Notes: generated by a model not told the origin, from the letters alone. Numbered from the stretch's first letter, positions 17,206-29,848 are shown. The stretch is 64,000 nucleotides of DNA from Geodermatophilus sp. YIM 151500 (GCF_025716945.1 NZ_JAOVZT010000006.1:236276-300275), one strand, 5' to 3'. A program made the numbers and translations.

Positions 17206-18912
17206 GTGACGACGACGGGACACCGCCCGGTGGCGGACGGCGCCGGGGCGCGGGCGGAGCGGCGCGGGCGCCGGCGGCTGGCCGCCCTGGCCGGCCTGGC
17301 TGCCGCCGCGGTGGCTCTCGGTGTGGCCGAACTGGTGGCCGGGCTGACCGGTCCGTGGACCTCGCCGGTGGTCGCGGTCGGCGACGCGGTCATCACGCTG
17401 ACCCCCGAGCCGGTCAAGCAGTTCGCCATCGACACCTTCGGCGAGGCCGACAAGGTGGCCCTCGTCGTCGGCACGCTGGTCGTCGTCGCGCTGTACGCGC
17501 TGGCGGTCGGGGTGCTGTCCCTGCGCGACCGCCGGCTCGGTACGGTGGGAATCGCGCTCTTCGGCCTGGTCGGGGTGGTTGCCGCGATCACCCGCCCGGC
17601 CGGGGGTCTCCTCGACGCGCTGCCGTCCCTGGTGGGTGCGGTGGCCGGAGGCCTCGCGCTGCCGGCGCTGCTCGCCCCGCTGACCGCGCCGTCGTCGGGC
17701 GGTCCGCACCCGCGCTCGACGGGGGAGGCGTCGCCGGGGCACCCGTCCCCGGCCGGGGAGTCGAGCGAGGCGTCGTCCGCGGACGCCCGCGTCGTGGACC
17801 GGCTGCGCGAGGTGCTGGCCGGCGGCGACCGGAAGGGTGCCGGGCTCGACCGTCGCCGCTTCGTCGTCGGCAGCGGCGTGGCCCTCGGCGTCGCGGCAGT
17901 GACCGGGGGTGGTGGGCGCCTGCTGCAGCGCCGCTTCGACGTCGCCGACGCCCGGGCCGGCCTCCGCCTGCCCGCACCTTCGGACGCTGCCGCTCCGCTC
18001 CCGCCCGGCGCCGACCTCGCGCCGGAGGTCGACGGCCTGACGCCGCTGTTCACGTCGAATCGCGACTTCTACCGGGTCGACACGGCCATCACGGTGCCCC
18101 GCATCGACCCCGCCGGCTACCGGCTCGCGCTCACCGGCATGTTCGACGCCCCGCGCAGCTACACGCTGGCCGACCTGCTGGAACGGGACGACCTGGTCGA
18201 GCGCGACATCACGCTCACCTGCGTGTCGAACGAGGTGGGCGGCGGCCTGGCCGGCACCGCCCGCTGGCTCGGCGTCCCGCTGGGCGCCGTCCTCCGCGAG
18301 AACGGCGTCCGGGACGGCAGCACCCAGCTGCTCTGCCGCTCCTCCGACGGCATGACCATCGGCGCCCCGACGCGCTCCGCGCTCGAGGTGCCCGACGCGA
18401 TGCTCGCCGTCGGGATGAACGGCGAGCCGCTCCCGATCGAGCACGGCTTCCCCGTCCGGATGCTCATCCCGGGGCTGTACGGCTACGTCTCCGCCTGCAA
18501 GTGGCTGGTCGGCATCGAGGCCACCACCTACGAGGCCGTCGACGCCTATTGGACCCGCCGCGGCTGGGCCGCCCGGCAGGAGATCCGCGTCGCCTCGCGT
18601 ATCGACGTCCCGCTGCGCCCCTTCCCGGCCGGACGCCGGCCGATCGCCGGGGTCGCCTGGGCGCAGACCCGCGGCATCACCGCCGTGGAGGTCCGGGTCG
18701 ACGAGGGGGAGTGGCGGGAGGCCCAGCTCTCCCCGCAGGTCGACGCCGATCTGTGGCGCCAGTGGGTGCTGCCCTACGACTTCGCGCCCGGGCGGCACCA
18801 GATCACCGTGCGGGCCACCAGCGCGGAGGGCGAGCTGCAGACGCAGGAGCGCCGGCCCCCGTTTCCGTCCGGCTCGACCGGATGGCACACGATCCAGGTG
18901 GTCACAACTTGA
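17206..18912 (+). CDS. Membrane-anchored molybdopterin oxidoreductase (sulfite oxidase/YedY fold)
   Basis: A 568-residue protein. Residues about 25-160 contain several membrane helices. A linker follows, with a Tat-like DRRRFVVGSGVALGVAAV (215-232), then the oxidoreductase molybdopterin-binding domain (about 280-460) and a C-terminal Mo-co dimerisation/immunoglobulin-like domain. Cys339 in LTCVSNEVGG is the expected molybdenum ligand. The catalytic part is probably outside the membrane. The electron partner is not obvious, and the natural substrate of this subgroup is generally unknown; methionine-sulfoxide or sulfite-type chemistry is possible. Two fasciclin lipoproteins follow, suggesting a shared cell-surface role. 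The start is GTG without a clear ribosome site. Confidence 0.87.
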   Translation: MTTTGHRPVADGAGARAERRGRRRLAALAGLAAAAVALGVAELVAGLTGPWTSPVVAVGDAVITLTPEPVKQFAIDTFGEADKVALVVGTLVVVALYALAVGVLSLRDRRLGTVGIALFGLVGVVAAITRPAGGLLDALPSLVGAVAGGLALPALLAPLTAPSSGGPHPRSTGEASPGHPSPAGESSEASSADARVVDRLREVLAGGDRKGAGLDRRRFVVGSGVALGVAAVTGGGGRLLQRRFDVADARAGLRLPAPSDAAAPLPPGADLAPEVDGLTPLFTSNRDFYRVDTAITVPRIDPAGYRLALTGMFDAPRSYTLADLLERDDLVERDITLTCVSNEVGGGLAGTARWLGVPLGAVLRENGVRDGSTQLLCRSSDGMTIGAPTRSALEVPDAMLAVGMNGEPLPIEHGFPVRMLIPGLYGYVSACKWLVGIEATTYEAVDAYWTRRGWAARQEIRVASRIDVPLRPFPAGRRPIAGVAWAQTRGITAVEVRVDEGEWREAQLSPQVDADLWRQWVLPYDFAPGRHQITVRATSAEGELQTQERRPPFPSGSTGWHTIQVVTT

Positions 18913-18986
18913 TGACGCACGGTTTGCCCGGCACCCGGATCGGACAGATCCCCTCGAGTTCGTCGCGGTCGCCCGGCCGACGACGT

Positions 18987-19012
18987 CCTCGGTCCGCGCC
19001 CGCGGACCGAGG
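18987..19012 (+). terminator. Hairpin between molybdopterin oxidoreductase and first fasciclin gene
   Basis: Near-continuous palindrome, 12-bp arms (CCTCGGTCCGCG) around two bases, 74 bases past the oxidoreductase stop and 46 bases before the next start. It could terminate or attenuate transcription. Confidence 0.65.
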
Positions 19013-19058
19013 TGACCGGCACGGCCGCCCGGCCGCCCGACCCGACAGGAGCTCCTCC

Positions 19059-19736
19059 GTGATCCTGCCCCGCCTCACTCGCGGCGCCGTCGTCGCCGCA
19101 GCTTCGATGCTCGCGCTGACCCTCTCCGCCTGCGGTTCCTCCGAGGAGCCCGCCGCCGACGCGGGCGCCGGCACGACCGAGGCCGCCCCCACGACCGAGG
19201 CCACCGAGTCGGCCGCGCCGACGACCGAGCCGACCTCGGACGAGCCCTTCGGCGAAGGCTGCGCCGCCGTGCCCACCGATGCCACGAACGAGGGCAGCTT
19301 CCAGGGCATGACCGACGATCCGGTCGCCACCGCGGCGAGCAACAACCCGGTGCTGTCGACCCTGGTCGAGGCGGTGTCGGCCGCGAACCTCGTCGACACC
19401 CTCAACGGCCAGGAGGGCATCACCGTGCTGGCCCCGGCCAACCCGGCCTTCGAGGCGGTCCCGCCGGACGCGCTCAACGCGCTGCTCGCCGATCAGGCGC
19501 AGCTGACCGCGGTGCTCACCCATCACGTCATCGGCGAACGGCTCACGCCCGAGCAGCTGGCCGGAGAGCAGACCACGCTCAACGGCGACACCGTGACCAT
19601 CGAGGGCTCCGGCGAGGACTTCACCGTCGCCAGCACGGTGACCGGTCAGCCGGCCACCGTCATCTGCGGCAACGTGCAGACAGCCAACGCCACCGTCTAC
19701 ATCCTCGACCAGGTGCTGGCCCCGCCGGCCGCCTGA
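19059..19736 (+). CDS. Fasciclin-domain lipoprotein 1
   Basis: A 225-residue secreted lipoprotein. The signal peptide ends in the lipobox LSAC, so Cys25 is the lipidated residue. A Thr/Glu/Pro-rich linker (26-65) is followed by one FAS1 domain (about 75-225) with the characteristic ITVLAPANPAFEAVP and TAVLTHHVIGERLT segments. FAS1 lipoproteins such as mycobacterial MPT83 sit on the outer face of the membrane and are linked to adhesion. The GTG follows an AGGAG sequence. It is a tandem duplicate of the next gene. Confidence 0.9.
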   Translation: MILPRLTRGAVVAAASMLALTLSACGSSEEPAADAGAGTTEAAPTTEATESAAPTTEPTSDEPFGEGCAAVPTDATNEGSFQGMTDDPVATAASNNPVLSTLVEAVSAANLVDTLNGQEGITVLAPANPAFEAVPPDALNALLADQAQLTAVLTHHVIGERLTPEQLAGEQTTLNGDTVTIEGSGEDFTVASTVTGQPATVICGNVQTANATVYILDQVLAPPAA

Positions 19737-19815
19737 TCGGCTTGCGATTCGGTCACGCCCGGTTTCCCGGGTGGCCGCACCGAGCAGGGGAGCACCGTCC
19801 CACGTCCGCGGTCGT

Positions 19816-19837
19816 CCGGCCCGCATCCGCGGGCCGG
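19816..19837 (+). terminator. Hairpin between the two fasciclin genes
   Basis: A 9-bp perfect stem (CCGGCCCGC) with a 4-nt loop lies between the two fasciclin genes in the same relative place as the hairpin upstream of the first, so it may have been duplicated along with the gene. Confidence 0.55.
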
Positions 19838-19875
19838 GCCGGCCCGGGCACCCCGGGACGGAAGGAGCCGGACCC

Positions 19876-20559
19876 GTGACCCCCTCCCGTGCCGCGCGCG
19901 CCGCGCTCGTCCCCCTCGGCCTGACCCTCGCACTGGCCCTCGCCGGTTGCGGGGGAGAGACCGAGCCGGGCGCCGCGCCCGACCCGACCGTCGAGGCTCC
20001 GCCGACCAGCGAGGCGGAGGAGCCCACCGACGCACCCGCCACCGGTGAGCCGGAGCCCGGCGTGCCCTTCGGCGAGGGGTGCGCCGGACTCCCCACCGGC
20101 GGCCCGGACAGCCTGTCCTCGCTGGTCGAGCAGCCGGTCAGCGGAGCGCTCGCCGACTACCCCGAGCTGACCGCCCTGCACCAGGCCCTCCAGGCGACCG
20201 GCCTGGGCGACACGCTCGACGCGCAACAGGCGGTGACCGTGCTCGCGCCGTCCGACGGCGCCTTCGCCGGGATCCCGCCGGAGCAGCTGCAGACGCTGCT
20301 CGCCGACCCGGCCGGGCTCGGCGCCGTCCTCGGCTTCCACGTGCTTCAGGGGCGGCTCGGCCCGGACGAGCTGGCCGGCGAGCAACCCACCCTCGGCGGC
20401 GCGACCCTCGTCGTCGAGGGCTCCGGGGAGGAGTTCAGCATCCCCGCCGAGTACACCCTCGGCGGGCGGGCGCCGGCCACCGTCGTCTGCGGGGGCATCC
20501 AGGCGGCCAACGCGACGATCCACGTGATCGACCAGGTCCTGCAGCCGCCCGCCGGCTGA
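19876..20559 (+). CDS. Fasciclin-domain lipoprotein 2
   Basis: A 227-residue paralogue of the preceding protein: signal peptide with lipobox LAGC (Cys25), acidic Thr/Pro linker, and a single FAS1 domain containing VTVLAPSDGAFAGIP and AVLGFHVLQGRLGPDEL. Both copies share the FGEGCA motif between linker and domain and end in a DQVL...PPA tail. The GTG start follows GGAAGGAG. An extracytoplasmic, membrane-anchored location is expected. The ligand is unknown. Confidence 0.9.
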   Translation: MTPSRAARAALVPLGLTLALALAGCGGETEPGAAPDPTVEAPPTSEAEEPTDAPATGEPEPGVPFGEGCAGLPTGGPDSLSSLVEQPVSGALADYPELTALHQALQATGLGDTLDAQQAVTVLAPSDGAFAGIPPEQLQTLLADPAGLGAVLGFHVLQGRLGPDELAGEQPTLGGATLVVEGSGEEFSIPAEYTLGGRAPATVVCGGIQAANATIHVIDQVLQPPAG

Positions 20560-20585
20560 CCCGACCCGGCTCCTAGGGTCGGCGC

Positions 20586-21140
20586 ATGACGGCTGCCGCT
20601 GCCCTGCCCGACCGCGACCGGCTCCGCGAGCTGATCGTCGACCTCGCCGTGGTGCGCGGCCGGGTGACGCTGTCGTCCGGCCGGGAGGCCGACTGGTACA
20701 TCGACATGCGCCGGCTGACCCTCCACCACGAGGGGGCGCCGCTGGTGGGCCGGGTGATGCGGCAGCTGACCGGCGACCTGCGGTACGACGTCGTCGGCGG
20801 TCTGACGCTCGGCGCCGACCCGGTGGCCGCGGCGATGCTGCACGCGGCGGCCGCAGGGGAGGGCTTCCTCGACGCGTGCATCGTCCGCAAGGAGGGGAAG
20901 GCGCACGGCCTGCAGCGCCGGATCGAGGGCCCCGACGTCGCCGGCCGCTCGGTGCTGGTGGTGGAGGACGTCTCCACCACCGGCGGCAGCCCGCTGACCG
21001 CGGCGCAGGCATTGCAGGAGGCGGGCGCGGAGGTCATCGGGGTGGCCGTCGTCGTCGACCGCGGCGGCCGGGACGCCGTCGAGCGGGCCGGTCTCGAGTA
21101 CCGCGCGGCCTTCGACCTCGTCGACCTGGGCCTCGTCTGA
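20586..21140 (+). CDS. pyrE: Orotate phosphoribosyltransferase
   Basis: Pyrimidine synthesis enzyme that joins orotate to PRPP to form OMP. The 184 residues match the actinobacterial short form. The PRPP-binding motif VLVVEDVSTTGGSPL is at about 120-134, and the flexible loop contains RKEGKAHGLQRRIEG. No ribosome site precedes the ATG; a TAGGGT element six bases upstream suggests a leaderless mRNA starting at the ATG. It stands apart from other pyr genes and is followed by fba. Confidence 0.95.
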   Translation: MTAAAALPDRDRLRELIVDLAVVRGRVTLSSGREADWYIDMRRLTLHHEGAPLVGRVMRQLTGDLRYDVVGGLTLGADPVAAAMLHAAAAGEGFLDACIVRKEGKAHGLQRRIEGPDVAGRSVLVVEDVSTTGGSPLTAAQALQEAGAEVIGVAVVVDRGGRDAVERAGLEYRAAFDLVDLGLV

Positions 21141-21294
21141 CTGCGCGCGGCGTTACGAGGGTGGGGGTGCCGGGCCGGAAAGTGCGCACCTGGCACTCCA
21201 CGGGCCGGGCGCGGGCGCGATACTGGCGCCCGACATCCCGACCGACGCCGACGTCCCCGACCGACGCACGACCGCGACGACAGGAGTGCCCCGG

Positions 21295-22329
21295 ATGCCC
21301 ATCGCGACCCCCGAGGTCTACGCCGACATGATCAACCGGGCCAAGGAGGGCGGTTTCGCCTACCCGGCGATCAACTGCACGTCGTCCGAGACGGTCAACG
21401 CGGCGCTGCGCGGCTTCGCCGACGCCGGCAGCGACGGCATCATCCAGTTCTCGACCGGCGGGGCCGAGTTCGCGTCCGGCACGAGGGTCAAGGACATGGT
21501 GACCGGCGCGGTCGCCCTCGCCGAGTTCGCGCACGTGGTCGCGGAGAAGTACCCGGTCAACATCGCGCTGCACACCGACCACTGCCAGAAGGAGAAGCTC
21601 GACTCCTACGTCCGCCCGCTGATCGCGCTCTCGAAGGACCGCGTCGACGCCGGGCAGGAGCCGCTGTTCCAGTCGCACATGTGGGACGGGTCGGCCATCG
21701 ACCTCGACGAGAACCTCTCGATCGCCGAGGAGCTGGTCGAGAAGGCCGCCGCGGCCAAGATCGTGCTCGAGCTCGAGATCGGCGTCGTCGGCGGGGAGGA
21801 GGACGGCGTCGTCGCCGAGATCAACGAGAAGCTCTACACCGCGGACGGCGACTTCCTGAAGACGGCGCAGGCGCTGGGCCTCGGCGAGAAGGGCGTGTAC
21901 CTGCTGGCCGCCACGTTCGGCAACGTGCACGGCGTCTACAAGCCGGGCAACGTCAAGCTGCGCCCCGACGTGCTGGAGCGCGGGCAGGCCGTCGTGGCCA
22001 AGGAGTTCGGCCTCGGCGACGGCGCCAAGCCGTTCAACCTGGTGTTCCACGGCGGGTCGGGCTCGCTGCTCGAGGAGATCCGCGAGGCGCTGTCCTACGG
22101 CGTCGTGAAGATGAACGTCGACACCGACACCCAGTACGCCTTCACCCGACCGATCGTCGGGCACATGTTCTCCAACTACGACGGCGTGCTGAAGATCGAC
22201 GGCGAGGTCGGCAACAAGAAGGCCTACGACCCGCGCAGCTACATGAAGGCCGCGGAGACGGGCATGGCGGAGCGCGTCGTCCGCGCCTGCGAAGACCTGC
22301 TCTCGGCCGGCCAGTCGCAGAGCGGCTGA
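21295..22329 (+). CDS. fba: Class II fructose-bisphosphate aldolase
   Basis: A 344-residue zinc-dependent aldolase that interconverts fructose 1,6-bisphosphate with dihydroxyacetone phosphate and glyceraldehyde 3-phosphate. Zinc and catalytic motifs: ALHTDHCQKEKLDSYV, LELEIGVVGGEEDGV, TFGNVHGVYKPG and LVFHGGSGS. The ATG at 21295 is eight bases after CAGGAG; an upstream in-frame GTG sits inside that ribosome site. The DUF3151 gene starts three bases after its stop, a conserved actinobacterial pairing. Confidence 0.96.
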   Translation: MPIATPEVYADMINRAKEGGFAYPAINCTSSETVNAALRGFADAGSDGIIQFSTGGAEFASGTRVKDMVTGAVALAEFAHVVAEKYPVNIALHTDHCQKEKLDSYVRPLIALSKDRVDAGQEPLFQSHMWDGSAIDLDENLSIAEELVEKAAAAKIVLELEIGVVGGEEDGVVAEINEKLYTADGDFLKTAQALGLGEKGVYLLAATFGNVHGVYKPGNVKLRPDVLERGQAVVAKEFGLGDGAKPFNLVFHGGSGSLLEEIREALSYGVVKMNVDTDTQYAFTRPIVGHMFSNYDGVLKIDGEVGNKKAYDPRSYMKAAETGMAERVVRACEDLLSAGQSQSG

Positions 22330-22332
22330 GGC

Positions 22333-22749
22333 GTGTCGCGCCCCAACCTGCTGGGTGAGCCGCCGCCGACGTTGCTGCCGGGCGACCCGGTCGCCGATGC
22401 CGCGCTCGCCGAGGGCACCCCGGCCGCCGAGGTCGCCGCCCACCACCCGACGGTGAGCGCGGCCTGGGCGGCGCTCGCCGAGGAGGCGCTGGGCCGGGCC
22501 GAGCGCCGGCTGCGCGACACCGTCGAGGCCTACGCCTACGCCCGGACCGGCTACCACCGCGGCCTGGACGCGCTGCGCCGCAACGGTTGGCGGGGCCACG
22601 GGCCGGTGCCGTGGTCGCACGAGCCCAACCGAGGGTTCCTGCGCTGCGTCACGATGCTCGCGCGGGCGGCGGAGGCGATCGGCGAGACCGACGAGCAGGA
22701 GCGCTGCACCCAGCTGTTGCGCGACTGCGACCCGGACCTGGCGCCGTGA
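22333..22749 (+). CDS. DUF3151 family protein
   Basis: A 138-residue soluble protein of a family restricted to actinobacteria and usually adjacent to fba, as here (3-bp gap, so the same operon). The conserved segment ARTGYHRGLDALRRNGWRGHGPVPWSHEPNRGFLRC occupies the middle of the protein. The function is unknown; the pairing hints at a link to central carbon metabolism. Confidence 0.88.
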   Translation: MSRPNLLGEPPPTLLPGDPVADAALAEGTPAAEVAAHHPTVSAAWAALAEEALGRAERRLRDTVEAYAYARTGYHRGLDALRRNGWRGHGPVPWSHEPNRGFLRCVTMLARAAEAIGETDEQERCTQLLRDCDPDLAP

Positions 22750-22873
22750 CACTCTCGCCCTCCGGGCCGCGCTCGTCGGCGACGACCGCGGCGAGGCAGC
22801 GGTCGGGTCACGATCACCCGTCGGGGCGACCGTTCGGCCGGTGCGGAGGTTCCGGCGCCGCTACCGTCTGAGC

Positions 22874-22923
22874 AGGGCGTCCGACCCGGACGTCCAGCTC
22901 AGGGCGTCCGACCCGGACGTCCA
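22874..22923. repeat. Two 23-bp direct repeats upstream of small GPGG protein
   Basis: The 23-base unit beginning AGGGCGTCCGACCCGG occurs at 22874-22896 and 22901-22923 (period 27). Each contains the self-complementary GGACGTCC. They end 20 bases before the GTG of the small membrane protein, so they may be regulatory or a recent local duplication. Confidence 0.8.
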
Positions 22924-22942
22924 CGGGAGATGGAGGTCAACC

Positions 22943-23086
22943 GTGGCCACCCTGTTGTGGATCCTCGCCGTCGTACTCGTGATCGCGGGCATCGTGGCGA
23001 TCGTCCGCAAGCAGTTGCTGTGGGGGATCGTGCTCATCGTCGTCGGGCTGCTCGTCGGCCCCGGTGGGGTCAGCGTCTTCGCTTGA
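22943..23086 (+). CDS. Small GPGG-motif membrane protein
   Basis: A 47-residue protein with two hydrophobic helices (TLLWILAVVLVIAGIVAIV and LLWGIVLIVVGLLV) and the terminal GPGGVSVFA. The GPGG end is characteristic of a family of tiny actinobacterial membrane proteins of unknown role. The GTG was chosen for the GGAGG five bases upstream; a longer in-frame start at 22841 would translate the direct repeats and is unlikely. Confidence 0.8.
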   Translation: MATLLWILAVVLVIAGIVAIVRKQLLWGIVLIVVGLLVGPGGVSVFA

Positions 23087-23104
23087 CGTCCGCGCACCGC
23101 CTCC

Positions 23105-23137
23105 GGCCCCGTCGCCGCTCCCGCGGTCGACGGGGCC
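23105..23137. terminator. Hairpin between small membrane protein and ABC ATPase gene
   Basis: 10-bp perfect stem (GGCCCCGTCG) with a 13-nt loop between convergent genes, 18 bases past the small protein stop. Confidence 0.65.
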
Positions 23138-23191
23138 GTGTCGGGGCAGGGTGAGGTCGACGGGCGGCACGCGTGTGCCGGGGGCTCGCCG

Positions 23192-27207
<4,016 letters not shown>

Positions 27208-27224
27208 CACCGCGGTCCTCCGGA

Positions 27225-27459
27225 CCGCACCGCGGCCCGGTGCCGTCCCCCGGTTGAGCGGGAGCCCTGCGCCCGGTCGTTCCTCGGGGGACCCTGCGGG
27301 CCCCCGCTCGATCACGACGCCGCACCGCGGCCCGGTGCCGTCCCCCGGTTGAGCGGGAGCCCTGCGCCCGGTCGTTCCTCGGGGGACCCTGCGGGCCCCC
27401 GCTCGATCACGACGCCGCACCGCGGCCCGGTGCCGTCCCCCGGTTGAGCGGAGCCCTGC
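27225..27459. repeat. 95-bp tandem repeat, about 2.5 copies, hairpin-forming
   Basis: The stretch from purA (ends 27207) to the next gene (27530) holds no gene. Two identical 95-base units begin at 27225 and 27320; a third begins at 27415 and breaks off near 27459 with one base missing. Each unit can fold: TTGAGCGGGAGCCC pairs with GGGCCCCCGCTCGA, and GTCCCCCG pairs with CGGGGGAC inside it. It may act as a series of terminators or be a recent duplication. Confidence 0.88.
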
Positions 27460-27464
27460 CACCA

Positions 27465-27508
27465 CGTCCTCGCGCCGGGAGGCCTCCGGCCCCCGCGACG
27501 CGAGGACG
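27465..27508. terminator. Hairpin between purA repeat and glycerophosphodiesterase gene
   Basis: 10-bp arms CGTCCTCGCG and CGCGAGGACG with a 24-nt loop that itself contains GGAGGCCTCC. It lies 21 bases past the minus-strand gene stop and after the purA repeats. Confidence 0.6.
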
Positions 27509-27529
27509 AGCCCCGGCGGGCTCAGCGGG

Positions 27530-28558
27530 TCAGAGCCCGGCGGGGAGGCGCTCCAGCTCGGCGCGCACCCGGACGGCGACGTCGGGGCAGTCGGTGATCA
27601 GCCCGTCGACGCCCAGGCCGATGAGCAGCCGGGCTTCGCCGGCGGCGTCGCCGCGCGCGGCCGGGTGCTCGCCGCGGCGCAGGTGCGCGGGCAGGAAGCA
27701 GTTCTCCGGGCGCACCGTCCACGGGACGACGAGCAGGCCGGCGTCGTGCGCCCGGTGCACCAGGTCGGAGATGCCGACCAGCGCGTGCCCGCCGCCGCGC
27801 AGCAGGATGCGGTGCCGGCTGGGCGCGATGCCCTGGGCGTAGGTCGACACCTCGCGCAGGCCGGCGGGGGTCACCAGCGGGTCGTCGACGGGGTCGTCGT
27901 CCACCAACTGCAGGAGGCGCGGCCCGTGGTCGCCGAGGTCGGTGCGCAGCTCCCGCAGCACCACGGGGTCGAACGACTGCACGACCACGCTGCCGTCGGG
28001 CCCGGTGGCGCCGAGGCGGCGCAGCTCGGCCGCCACCAGGGCGGCCAGCCGCCGGCCGGCCGCGGCCGGCCCCGGCTGCTTGAGCTCGGCCAGCACGCGC
28101 ACCGGGCGGCCGGGGGTGGAGCGCCGGCGGGCGAGGTCGACCACCTCGGCCAGGGTGAGGACGCCGAACCGGCCGTCGTAGGTGGTGTTGAGCGGGCGCA
28201 GGTCCGGCATCCGCTCGATGGCCCGGAGGGTGCGCAGCTCGGCCAGCGTGAAGTCGTCGACGAACCAGCCGGTGCACGGGCGGCCGTGCACCTCGCGGGT
28301 GCGCCGTCGGGCGGCGAACTCCGGGCGCGCGGCCACGTCGGTGGTGCGGGAGAGCTCCGCCTCGTGCCGGACGACGAGGGCGCCGTCGCCGCTCACGACG
28401 ACGTCGGGCTCGATCAGGTCGGCACCGAGGTCGATGGCCAGCTCGAAGGAGGCCAGGGTGTGCTCGGGGCGGTAGGCGGGTGCGCCGCGGTGCCCGACGA
28501 CGGCGGGCAGCGCCGGGCGCGTCGCGGTGAGGAGGGCCGGCGACTCGGTCGCGCGCAT
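27530..28558 (-). CDS. Glycerophosphodiester phosphodiesterase
   Basis: A 342-residue GDPD-family enzyme that releases sn-glycerol 3-phosphate from deacylated phospholipids. It has the expected metal and catalytic motifs: VVGHRGAPAYRPEHTLASFE (catalytic His and Glu), GADLIEPDVVVSGDG, VVRHE, and a C-terminal VVPWTVRPE and GVDGLITDCPD. It has no clear signal peptide, so it is probably cytoplasmic. The ATG at 28558 is used; an upstream ATG at 28618 is possible. It is divergent from rsgA. Confidence 0.9.
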   Translation of the reverse strand: MRATESPALLTATRPALPAVVGHRGAPAYRPEHTLASFELAIDLGADLIEPDVVVSGDGALVVRHEAELSRTTDVAARPEFAARRRTREVHGRPCTGWFVDDFTLAELRTLRAIERMPDLRPLNTTYDGRFGVLTLAEVVDLARRRSTPGRPVRVLAELKQPGPAAAGRRLAALVAAELRRLGATGPDGSVVVQSFDPVVLRELRTDLGDHGPRLLQLVDDDPVDDPLVTPAGLREVSTYAQGIAPSRHRILLRGGGHALVGISDLVHRAHDAGLLVVPWTVRPENCFLPAHLRRGEHPAARGDAAGEARLLIGLGVDGLITDCPDVAVRVRAELERLPAGL

Positions 28559-28653
28559 GCCTTCAGGGGACCCCGGCCAGGTGACGGGACGGCGAACGTC
28601 GCCCGGCGCGTTGCGCACAATTCGGGAGACGGGCGCCTGACCTGGGCGCCACC

Positions 28654-29772
28654 ATGGCCGGTGTGACGCATCTCGCAGCGCTGGGCTGGACCCCCGACCG
28701 GGCCGCCGAGCTGCCTCCGGACAGCCGCCCGGCCCGGGTGGTACGGGTGGACCGCGGTTGGCTGCGCGTGGTCTCCGACGACGGTGAGCGGTCGGTGCCC
28801 GCGGTGGCCGCCCTGCACGAGACCGCGCCGGGCGCGGTCGCCCGGACCACCGTCGCCCGGACCACCGCCGCCCGCAGCGGCGCCGTCCTGGACCGACCCG
28901 GTCCGCCGGGTGGGCCGGCGGTCGGCGACTGGGTGGCGCTGCGCGCCGGGTGGGCCGTCGCGGTGCTGCCCCGGCGGAGCGCGTTCGTCCGCACCGTCGC
29001 CGGCCGCACCTCGGCGGCCCAGGTGGTGGCCGCCAACCTCGACGCGGTGCTCGTCGTCGACGCGCTCGCCGGTCCGGCGCGGCCGCGGCGGGTCGAGCGC
29101 TACCTCGCGGTGGCGTGGAGCAGCGGGGCGACCCCGGTCGTCGTGCTCACCAAGGCCGACCTGTGCGACGACGTCCCCGCCGCCGTGGCGCAGGTCGCCG
29201 AGGTCGCGCTGGGCGTCGAGGTGCTGCCGGTCAGCTCGGTGACGGGGGAGGGTCTGGCGGCCGTCGCCGCGGCCGTCGGCCCCGGCCGGACCGCCGCCAT
29301 GGTGGGTCCTTCCGGGGTGGGCAAGTCCAGCCTGGCGAACGCGCTGGCCGGCGTCCCCGTCGCCCCGACCCGGGAGATCCGCGCCGACGGGCGCGGCCGG
29401 CACACCACCACGGCGCGCGAGCTGCACGTGCTGCCCGGCGGCGTGCTGCTCGTCGACACCCCCGGCATGCGCGAGCTGGCGCTGCACGACGACGCCGACG
29501 GGGTGGCGGCCGCCTACGCCGACGTGGCCGAGCTGGCCGCGGCCTGCCGCTTCCGCGACTGCGCGCACCGGACCGAGCCCGGCTGCGCGGTGGCGGCCGC
29601 CATCGACGCCGGCACCCTCGACCCCGCCCGGTACGTCGCCTGGCGCAAGCTCGAGGCGGAGGCGCACCGGCAGGCGCTGCGGTCCGACGCGCGGGCCCGG
29701 GCCACCGAGCGGGCCCGGGTGCGGGCCTTCACCCGAGCGCTGCGCGCCCAGCCGAACCGCCCGCGCTCGTGA
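28654..29772 (+). CDS. rsgA: Ribosome small-subunit-dependent GTPase A
   Basis: A 372-residue circularly permuted GTPase that helps late maturation of the 30S subunit. The permuted motif order is visible: G4 TKAD (about 166), then G1 GPSGVGKSS (about 217), then G3 DTPG (about 268). A C-terminal zinc knuckle follows (CRFRDCAHRTEPGC), then an Arg/Ala-rich helix. An N-terminal OB-like region occupies residues 1-110. The ATG has no strong ribosome site. The gene stands alone between the phosphodiesterase and purD. Confidence 0.94.
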   Translation: MAGVTHLAALGWTPDRAAELPPDSRPARVVRVDRGWLRVVSDDGERSVPAVAALHETAPGAVARTTVARTTAARSGAVLDRPGPPGGPAVGDWVALRAGWAVAVLPRRSAFVRTVAGRTSAAQVVAANLDAVLVVDALAGPARPRRVERYLAVAWSSGATPVVVLTKADLCDDVPAAVAQVAEVALGVEVLPVSSVTGEGLAAVAAAVGPGRTAAMVGPSGVGKSSLANALAGVPVAPTREIRADGRGRHTTTARELHVLPGGVLLVDTPGMRELALHDDADGVAAAYADVAELAAACRFRDCAHRTEPGCAVAAAIDAGTLDPARYVAWRKLEAEAHRQALRSDARARATERARVRAFTRALRAQPNRPRS

Positions 29773-29848
29773 AACGACATCGATGGACCACTCCGGCTCG
29801 GAGGGTGGCCGGACCCAGCACGGGGCGGGCTGAGTAGCGTCGCCGTCC

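Noticed and set aside
22841-22942. N-terminal extension of the GPGG membrane protein
   Set aside because: It would translate the two DNA repeats and lacks a ribosome site; the GTG at 22943 has a good one.
27225-27459. CRISPR-like array
   Set aside because: The 95-bp units are contiguous with no unique spacers, and no cas genes are present.
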